A stretch of DNA of 64,000 nucleotides, taken from Deltaproteobacteria bacterium. Lineage in GTDB: Bacteria; Acidobacteriota; Thermoanaerobaculia; Multivoradales; JAHZIX01. The stretch is taken from assembly GCA_022601195.1 (NCBI GenBank), contig JAHZIX010000044.1, positions 186,001 to 250,000 of the forward strand, written 5' to 3'. Within the stretch, counting starts at the first letter, position 1. Every line of letters starts with the position of its first letter. Below are positions 57,847-64,000 of this stretch, in pieces. The notes beneath the pieces are model-generated. The model saw only the letters and a list, made by a program, of their open reading frames with translations. It did not search any database and was not told the origin of the DNA. A program made the position numbers and the translations under genes.

Positions 57847-58233
57847 TCAACCCTCCGCAGGCAAGGTGTAGGTCATGGCGCAGACGATATTTCCTTCGGT
57901 ATCCGCAAACTCGACGACCCTCCCAACACTGGGAATTTCCACCACCGGTGACCGCAGGGTGCCACCATGGGCTTCGATGGCAGCGGCGATCTCCTCCACC
58001 ACTTCCACGCTGATGGTGCATCGGTAAGCGTTGGCTCCGCCTTCCGCCAAGGGCTCCCGCCTGCGGTCGAGAGACCCCATGTGCACGCCGGCCCCCTCTG
58101 AGCCGGTCTGCACCAAGTAAAAATCCGGTGGCCCCCAAGCTTCAAAGGTCCAGCCGAAGACCCCTTGGTAGAAGCCCATGGCTCGCTCTAGATCATCGGC
58201 GTAGATAGCAAAGTGACAAACGGGATTGGGCAT
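57847..58233 (-). CDS. VOC-family (glyoxalase/bleomycin-resistance-fold) protein
   Basis: A 128-residue protein preceded by GGAGGA. Two modules are seen: CHFAIYADDLERAMGFYQGV with FGWTFEAWGPPDFYLVQTG, and CTISVEVVEEIAAAIEAHGG with VEFADTEGNIVCAMTY. The layout matches stand-alone VOC proteins sometimes named glyoxalase. Metal ligands are only partly kept: H8, and a glutamate or aspartate near the end. Substrate unknown. The frame is open further upstream, but without a family match there. Confidence 0.85.
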   Translation of the reverse strand: MPNPVCHFAIYADDLERAMGFYQGVFGWTFEAWGPPDFYLVQTGSEGAGVHMGSLDRRREPLAEGGANAYRCTISVEVVEEIAAAIEAHGGTLRSPVVEIPSVGRVVEFADTEGNIVCAMTYTLPAEG

Positions 58234-58391
58234 TGGGAGTCCTCCTCGGGCTTTGGCCGTGGTCAATTGAGCCTCGATGCCAGTCGCACCGCTGCGATGA
58301 GGAGAGACTAGTCGCTTCCTCTCTCGCCGCGCTTGCGACAAACTGACAAGAGATCGTCAGAAACCGCCAAAGAGAAGGTAGCATTGCACCC

Positions 58392-59168
58392 ATGGCTCAA
58401 AGTTCCGTGAGGGCACTGGCTCTCAACTACCCTCAGGGTGGGGAGATCGCTAGTCACTCCCACCCCTGGGACCAACTCGTCTACGCTTCCCGAGGGGTCG
58501 TCACGGTGGAGACAGAAGCAGGCAGCTGGGTGGTGCCTCCTTTTCGCGCAGTTTGGGTGCCCAGCGACCGGCAACATCGCCTTTGGGCGGCCGGCTATCT
58601 GGCTTTGAGAACTCTCTATTTCTCTTCGGGAGCAGCTCCGGCCCTGCCCAGGGAGTGCTGCGTCTTCAGCATCCCCCCTCTCCTTCGGGAGCTGATCCTT
58701 CACCTGGTGAGTCTTCCCCAGCTGGACCTAGAAAAGGCCGCCCACCAGCGCCTCGTGGGGGTCTTTTTCGATTTGACGGAAACGCTGCCCCAAGAACCTC
58801 TCAGCCTCCCTGCACCGAAGGATGAGAGAGCCAAGAGACTTGCGAAGCTCCTGCGAGAGCAACCCGGAGACCAACGAACCCTGAAGGACCTCGCCAATGC
58901 CGTAGGAGCCAGTAGCCGCACCTTAGAGCGCCTCTTTGTGGCGGAGACAGGTCTCACCTTCCAGGCTTGGAGACGGCAGATTCGGCTTCAGAAGGCCTTG
59001 GTACTGCTCGCCGACCAAACGCCGGTAACCGAAGTATCCTTCGCGGTGGGGTATGACAGCCCCAGCGCCTTTATCTCGATGTTTCGCCGCGCCCTTGGTC
59101 AGACTCCAGGTCGCTACTTCTCGAGCCCTCGGAGCGAGGCCGACTCGACCAGGAAGGAGAAGGGGTAG
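58392..59168 (+). CDS. AraC-family transcriptional regulator
   Basis: A 258-residue regulator. The N-terminal cupin domain (about 10-95) has SHSHPWDQLVYASRGVVTVE and WVVPPFRAVWVPSDRQHRL. The C-terminal pair of helix-turn-helix motifs (about 160-250) reads TLKDLANAVGASSRTLERLF and TPVTEVSFAVGYDSPSAFIS, with MFRRALGQTPGRYF. The HSHPWDQLVYxxxG phrase is typical of one-component AraC regulators of efflux or detoxification genes. It is divergent from the VOC gene, whose promoter it may control. Confidence 0.93.
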   Translation: MAQSSVRALALNYPQGGEIASHSHPWDQLVYASRGVVTVETEAGSWVVPPFRAVWVPSDRQHRLWAAGYLALRTLYFSSGAAPALPRECCVFSIPPLLRELILHLVSLPQLDLEKAAHQRLVGVFFDLTETLPQEPLSLPAPKDERAKRLAKLLREQPGDQRTLKDLANAVGASSRTLERLFVAETGLTFQAWRRQIRLQKALVLLADQTPVTEVSFAVGYDSPSAFISMFRRALGQTPGRYFSSPRSEADSTRKEKG

Positions 59169-59299
59169 CCCTTCAGACCAATTGCTTTAGCGGCTGCTCA
59201 AGAGAGGCTGTTATTGTCGGCTTTACTCTCTACCCGCCGCGCCGACTTCCCAGTAGGCCGAGCCCGGCATCCATTTCGACGGACCACCGAGGAATCCAT

Positions 59300-62200
59300 A
59301 TGGCTAGGATGTTTCTTTGCGCTCTCCTTCTGCTACCGAGCACCTGGGCTTCAGCGAAGGTCGATTCTTCCCTCTTGGCCGGTCTAGAGGCCCGGGCCAT
59401 CGGCCCAGCAGCGATGAGCGGCAGGGTGGCCACGGTAGAAGTCGTAACTGCTGACCCCAAGACCATGTATGTGGGTGGTGCTACCAGCGGAGTTTGGAAA
59501 TCCATCGATGGCGGCCTGACCTGGAAGCCCATCTTCGATGACCAGCCAGTGGCGTCCATCGGCGCTATCTCCGTATTCCAGGCTCACCCGGATATCGTTT
59601 GGGTCGGCACCGGGGAAGGCAATCCTCGCAATAGCGCATCCGTCGGCAACGGCATCTACAAATCCCAGGATGGGGGAGTCACCTGGCAGCATTTGGGCCT
59701 CGAGAATACGGAGCGTATCCACCGCGTCACCCTCCACCCCACGGATCCGGAAATTGCCTACGTGGCAGCCCTGGGAAAGACCTGGGGAGAGCACCCCCAG
59801 CGAGGTATTTTCAAAACCACCGATGGAGGGAAGATCTGGCGCAAGGTTCTCTACGTCAACGAAACGTCGGGGGGCGCAGACCTCGTCATGGACCCCCGGA
59901 ACCCCCACAAATTGTTTGCAGCCCTGTGGCAGCATCGGCGCTGGCCGTGGTCCTTTTCCTCCGGTGGCCCGGGCTCGGGCCTATACTCCTCTACCGATAG
60001 TGGCGAGAGTTGGAAAAAGCTGACCCCGGAAGATGGGCTACCGAAAGGTGACCTGGGCCGTATTGGCGTCGCCATCGCTCCATCCCAACCAGAGATTGTC
60101 TATGCCCTGGTGGAAACGGAGAAAGACAATGTCTTGCTGCGCTCCGACGACGGCGGCAAGAAATGGAGTCAGAAAGCTTCTGCCAAAGACCAGGAGATCG
60201 GCAACCGGCCGTTTTACTACAGCGATATTCGGGTCGATCCGGCCAATGCCCTTCGAATCTACAGCTTGTGGTCATTGATTTCGGTTTCCGAGGACGGCGG
60301 AGAGAACTGGAGAATTCTGGTGCCTTTTGCAGAGGTCCACCCAGACCACCACGCTCTCTGGATCAACCCCAACGACCCCCTCCATCTACTCAATGGCAAC
60401 GACGGCGGAGTCTACGAGAGCCGGGACCGAGGGCAGACCTGGCGTTTCATGCGAAACCTTCCTTTTGCCCAGTTCTACCACTTGAGAGTAGACGATGAGA
60501 CGCCTTTTAACGTCTATGGGGGCCTTCAGGACAATGGCTCCTGGAGGGGCCCCAGCACGGTTTGGGAGAACGGTGGCATCCGAGATCACCACTGGCAGGA
60601 AGTCAATTTTGGCGACGGTTTCGACACCGTCCCGGACCCCTTGGACTCCTCCCAGGGGTATGCCATGAGCCAGGAGGGCTATCTGGTCCGATGGAGCCTC
60701 CGAACCGGAGAAAGAAAGCTCCTTCGCCCGGCCCAGAACCGCGACATTCCCCCGACCCAAGAAGGCCTACGATTCAACTGGAATGCCGGCATCGCTCTCG
60801 ACCCGTTCCACTCCGAGACTGTCTACTTCGGCAGCCAATTCGTCCACCGATCCCGGGACCGAGGAGACAGTTGGGAAGTGATCAGCGACGATCTGACGAC
60901 CAACAACTCGGAATGGCAGAAACAGGCGGAGAGTGGTGGCCTCACGTTGGATGTCACCGGAGCCGAGAACTTCACGAGCATCGTCACCATTGCTCCGAGC
61001 CCGGTGGAACCAGGAATTCTCTGGGTAGGTACGGACGATGGCCGGCTTCACCTGAGTCGCGATGGCGGCGAGTCCTGGGAGAGCCTCGAAGGCCGGTTGA
61101 AAGGGGTCCCAAAACATACCTGGGTGCCCCACATCGAACCTTCCCGCTTTCATGGCGGCGAAGCCTTCCTAGTCCTCGATGATCACCGCCGCGCCAACTG
61201 GACTCCCTACGTGTTCAAAACGGCTGACTATGGCCACACCTGGAAGAGCTTGGCCACAGACAACCTCCGCGGCTATGCCCTATCGATCGTTCAGGACTCG
61301 GTAGATCCGGAGCTTCTTTTCCTCGGCACCGAGTTCGGTCTTTGGGTCTCCCACGACGGTGGCCAGCACTGGCTCCCCTTCAAGCACGGGGTGCCGACGG
61401 TCTCGGTCATGGACCTCGCTCTCCAGGAACGGGACGGAGCTCTGGCCATCGGCACCCATGGCCGAGGGGTTTTCATCCTCGACGACCTCCATCCCTTCCG
61501 AAGCCTGGGAGGGCAAGCCCTGGAGCAGCCGCTTCATCTATTCGAGATCCCCGCTGCCCAGCAGTATCGAATTCGGCAAACCGGCGCCTCGCGCTTTCCC
61601 GGCCACGGCGAATTTCGTGGCCAGAATCAACCCTATGGGGCCCGCATTCACTACTCCATGAACCTTCCTGATCTCCCTCATCCGGACGACCAACAGGAGA
61701 GACAGCGCAAAGAAGATGAGCGCCAGAGGAAGAGCTCTGCCGCCAAGGAACCCAACACGGTACCGACAGATGAAAACCTGCCGGAGTCTGAAGTCGAAGA
61801 ACTGCCGAAGGTCGAGATTGAGGTTTCCGACCAGGAGAACAGAGTGATCCGCACCTTCAAGGCTCCTGCCCGCCTAGGTATCCAGCGAGCTGTTTGGGAC
61901 CTCCGTTCAGACCCCTTCGAGCGACCGCCCCAGGACCGAGAAGAAGATGACGAAGATGAGGGGACAGGACCGGAAGTGCCGCCAGGAACCTACACCGTGA
62001 CCTTGAGCTTCGGCGATTTCCAAGAAAGTCAGGAAGTCGAAGTCTTGGCCGACCCTCGCTTTGACATCGCCGCGGAAGATCGTCTCGCCCGCTGGCAAGC
62101 TCTTCAGCGGGCCGGAGCTCTCCGCAACCTGGTGGTCGAGAGCATCGAGAGAATCCATGAGGCTCGGGCCGACATCGACACCATCCTCGGGAAAATCGAC

Positions 62201-62635
62201 CGATCTAAAAAGGAAGCTGCCCTGGCAGAAGGTGAATCGACCGTCGCTGAAGCTTCTACTGCAGAAGACACTCCGGCCTCGATCCACGACACCCTGCAGG
62301 ACTCAGCAAAGGAGTTGCAAACCCAGCTCACCTCCCTAGAGAAGAGGCTCTGGAACACCCCGGACACCAAAGGAATCCCAGCAGACACTGCTGTCCTTTC
62401 TCTTCTGGGCCGAGCCCAGTGGTTCCTGGAATCTGGCTGGGACGCTCCAACCCAAACCCAACTGGCCTACTTGGAGAGAGCAGAAACTCTGCTTGGAGAA
62501 GTTCTCGAGGAACACAACCGCCTCTTCTCCAAAGGCCTCGTCGATTTCGCCAGTCAAGCGGAAGAGGCGGAGATCGACCTACTGCCCAAGAGGCTACCCC
62601 TAGCTCTTCCGGCGGCTCCGGCTCCTCTTCCTTAA
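59300..62635 (+). CDS. Giant secreted VPS10/sortilin-like beta-propeller protein 2
   Basis: An 1111-residue exported protein with a signal peptide (MFLCALLLLPSTWASA) and GAGGA before the ATG. Repeated BNR/sortilin motifs (WKSIDGGLTWKPI, YKSQDGGVTWQHLG, FKTTDGGKIWRKV, YSSTDSGESWKKL, RSDDGGKKWSQK, YESRDRGQTWRFM, HLSRDGGESWES) form two propellers to about residue 740. A charged insertion at about 795-840 (DDQQERQRKEDERQRKS) precedes a sheet domain (IQRAVWDLRSDPF) and a C-terminal helical region (about 920-1090). It is a full-length paralogue of 44995-48312 with the same domain order. No membrane anchor is seen. Confidence 0.88.
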   Translation: MARMFLCALLLLPSTWASAKVDSSLLAGLEARAIGPAAMSGRVATVEVVTADPKTMYVGGATSGVWKSIDGGLTWKPIFDDQPVASIGAISVFQAHPDIVWVGTGEGNPRNSASVGNGIYKSQDGGVTWQHLGLENTERIHRVTLHPTDPEIAYVAALGKTWGEHPQRGIFKTTDGGKIWRKVLYVNETSGGADLVMDPRNPHKLFAALWQHRRWPWSFSSGGPGSGLYSSTDSGESWKKLTPEDGLPKGDLGRIGVAIAPSQPEIVYALVETEKDNVLLRSDDGGKKWSQKASAKDQEIGNRPFYYSDIRVDPANALRIYSLWSLISVSEDGGENWRILVPFAEVHPDHHALWINPNDPLHLLNGNDGGVYESRDRGQTWRFMRNLPFAQFYHLRVDDETPFNVYGGLQDNGSWRGPSTVWENGGIRDHHWQEVNFGDGFDTVPDPLDSSQGYAMSQEGYLVRWSLRTGERKLLRPAQNRDIPPTQEGLRFNWNAGIALDPFHSETVYFGSQFVHRSRDRGDSWEVISDDLTTNNSEWQKQAESGGLTLDVTGAENFTSIVTIAPSPVEPGILWVGTDDGRLHLSRDGGESWESLEGRLKGVPKHTWVPHIEPSRFHGGEAFLVLDDHRRANWTPYVFKTADYGHTWKSLATDNLRGYALSIVQDSVDPELLFLGTEFGLWVSHDGGQHWLPFKHGVPTVSVMDLALQERDGALAIGTHGRGVFILDDLHPFRSLGGQALEQPLHLFEIPAAQQYRIRQTGASRFPGHGEFRGQNQPYGARIHYSMNLPDLPHPDDQQERQRKEDERQRKSSAAKEPNTVPTDENLPESEVEELPKVEIEVSDQENRVIRTFKAPARLGIQRAVWDLRSDPFERPPQDREEDDEDEGTGPEVPPGTYTVTLSFGDFQESQEVEVLADPRFDIAAEDRLARWQALQRAGALRNLVVESIERIHEARADIDTILGKIDRSKKEAALAEGESTVAEASTAEDTPASIHDTLQDSAKELQTQLTSLEKRLWNTPDTKGIPADTAVLSLLGRAQWFLESGWDAPTQTQLAYLERAETLLGEVLEEHNRLFSKGLVDFASQAEEAEIDLLPKRLPLALPAAPAPLP

Positions 62636-62720
62636 TGTCGGTCTCTAGAGGACAGACTGCCGCCCCGGAGGCTAAATTGAAAAGCTCCGAGGAGGCGCGC
62701 AGCGAACCTTCAGCGAGATC

Positions 62721-64000
62721 CTAGAAAGACGCCTCGAGCTGAGTCGAAGCGGTCATCATCGACGACCGTTCTCCTGCGGGTGCCTCGACCGGACAGCTGG
62801 CGACTTTCTCTAGAGACTGAACGAAAGCCGACATGGCCGCGACCGCCGTGGTCCATGAGGTCGTATCCCCACTCTCGAAGCCATCCGAGAAGATCTCCTG
62901 CGGGCCGAGATTGGCTCGCAGGACAAATAGACCGCGATTGATGTCGCTCACCAGGACGATCCCATCGTCGAAGAAGGGGTAAGCGCTCCAGGCGCCGGCA
63001 AAGCTATTGCTATCCCCTTCCGGATATGTATCGAAATAGGCCGCTTCGGTGAGGGCTCCCACCGACGGATCATCCAAGTGGAGAACCCGCAAGCCCCGCC
63101 GATAGTTCGCCTGGTAGGTGTGATTGCCCTTGACGTACTGGTTGTGATCGATGGACGGTCCGTCGGCGAGATAGGCACCAGCGACGACTCCTTCATCCAG
63201 ATTCGTGATGTCCCAAACGTAGGTCTTCGTATTGTGGCCGAAGTTCTGTTCGTCTTTCTCATCGTCGTGAATGAAATAGCGTTGATCCTCGGTCATCCAG
63301 CCCTGGTGACTGTAGCCCCAACCGGAGTAACTGTTGCGAGACAACATGACCGGATTCTTCTTGTCGGTCACGTCGACAATGGTCACCGTGTCGATATTCG
63401 CTCCGATACAGATCTCCTTGCCGTGGTGCTCCAGGTCCGGGCCCGAATAGACGACACATTGGGCGTCATGGGTGTACCCGTCTTCAGAGAAACAACCTAC
63501 GAAATCCGGCACCAACGGGTCGCGAAGATTGATCATGTGCAAGCCACCGTCGCAGGTATCCGAGCCCACCGCATAGGCAAATCCCGTAGCTTCGTTGATC
63601 ACCACGTTGTGAGATCGCCCAAATCCATCGTAGTGAGCATCGTTGGTGAACGTCTCCGGTGGAGAGGTCACTGCCCGCAGGCGAGTGAGGTCGAAGACTT
63701 GCATGCCATGACTGCCGGCGAAATCCGCCACGATGTAGGCGTAGTTCCCATAGGTCTTGATATCCCGCCACGCTGAGTTCTGTGAATGGGTTGGCAAGTT
63801 TCCCAAGTACACTGGATTGATCGGATCCGAAAGATCGATGAAAGCGGTACCGGTGGAACGCCCCACCAACGCATAACTCTTACCGGTCAAGGGATCCTTC
63901 CACCCCCAGAGATCATTGCCATTTCCTCCCCCGATGTCTGACAGATTCAAGAAAGCGAGGAGATCGACGTTCTTGCAAGGGAAAATATCCGCCATGCCAT
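62721..64000 (-). CDS. Choice-of-anchor-B family protein, 5' end beyond window
   Basis: At least 424 residues of a secreted LVIVD-type propeller. Family phrases are GMADIFPCKNVDLLAFLNLS, GGGNGNDLWGWKDP, FIDLSDPINPVYLGNLP, SAWRDIKTYGNYAYIVADFA, GRSHNVVINEATGFAYAVG and GYSHQGWMTEDQRYFIHDDE. The frame continues unbroken to the right edge, so the signal peptide is outside the window. The propeller ends in GPQEIFSDGFESGDTTSW, the tail signature seen in the FG-GAP proteins, but here another 40 residues follow. Such proteins usually carry a C-terminal anchor domain of varying type. Confidence 0.85.
   Translation of the reverse strand, partial: GMADIFPCKNVDLLAFLNLSDIGGGNGNDLWGWKDPLTGKSYALVGRSTGTAFIDLSDPINPVYLGNLPTHSQNSAWRDIKTYGNYAYIVADFAGSHGMQVFDLTRLRAVTSPPETFTNDAHYDGFGRSHNVVINEATGFAYAVGSDTCDGGLHMINLRDPLVPDFVGCFSEDGYTHDAQCVVYSGPDLEHHGKEICIGANIDTVTIVDVTDKKNPVMLSRNSYSGWGYSHQGWMTEDQRYFIHDDEKDEQNFGHNTKTYVWDITNLDEGVVAGAYLADGPSIDHNQYVKGNHTYQANYRRGLRVLHLDDPSVGALTEAAYFDTYPEGDSNSFAGAWSAYPFFDDGIVLVSDINRGLFVLRANLGPQEIFSDGFESGDTTSWTTAVAAMSAFVQSLEKVASCPVEAPAGERSSMMTASTQLEASF

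Overview
The window is GC-rich (around 60%), densely coded and double-membraned in character: it carries an OprO/OprP-type porin, a LolC/E-type permease and an OmpA-like domain. Several gene types point, by inference, to an Acidobacteriota lineage of the Thermoanaerobaculia type. These are ECF sigma factors of the TIGR02999 kind paired with Ser/Thr kinases carrying TPR tails, ELWxxDGT-repeat and choice-of-anchor-B proteins, very large VPS10/sortilin-like beta-propellers, FG-GAP proteins and a di-haem oxidoreductase. No rRNA, tRNA, CRISPR array, insertion sequence or prophage was seen.

Layout. 1-1.5 kb: the 5' part of carB (minus strand, running off the left edge), preceded by a promoter, structured RNA and terminator-like hairpin with no assigned family. 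1.5-10.1 kb: a seven-gene minus-strand cluster reading from pspA through a membrane-anchored solute-binding/OmpA fusion, an ABC permease and ATPase, a membrane coiled-coil protein and RNase D, to an AAA ATPase with a degenerate first ATPase module. A clear sigma70 promoter stands in front of pspA. This looks like an envelope-stress or membrane-remodelling machine and is the main candidate for an under-described system. 10.3-17.7 kb: the Pho regulon core in the order pstS-pstC-pstA-phoU-pstB-phoR, with a Pho box before pstS. 17.9-26.8 kb: two ECF sigma / Ser-Thr kinase-TPR modules around a secreted FG-GAP protein. 26.9-33.3 kb: secreted accessory proteins (IPT/TIG, di-haem oxidoreductase, two tandem paralogues, a second FG-GAP protein) and a decayed copy of the phoB 3' end. 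33.3-35.5 kb: phoB and, divergently, a phosphate-type porin. The Pho box between them has exactly the spacing to its -10 element seen at pstS, so the two halves of the Pho regulon lie 16 kb apart in this window. 35.6-42.2 kb: housekeeping genes (lolC/E-like, carA, aroF, methylmalonyl-CoA epimerase, acyl-CoA dehydrogenase). 42.4-55.1 kb: a secreted hydrolase, a toxin-antitoxin pair, an outer-membrane protein, a giant propeller protein, an ELWxxDGT protein and a protein with two carbohydrate-binding-like modules. 55.2-57.7 kb: a zinc/manganese-type ABC importer. 57.8-64 kb: a VOC protein, an AraC regulator, a second giant propeller and a truncated choice-of-anchor-B protein.

Two themes run through the accessory half. 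The first is a shared toolkit of C-terminal extracellular signatures: a short tail of the form DGFE(S/T)...W in three proteins, and a domain of about 110 residues found once in the hydrolase and twice in the ELWxxDGT protein. The second is short degenerate tandem repeats lying at the 3' ends of genes. All family assignments rest on motif recognition by eye; no database search was run.
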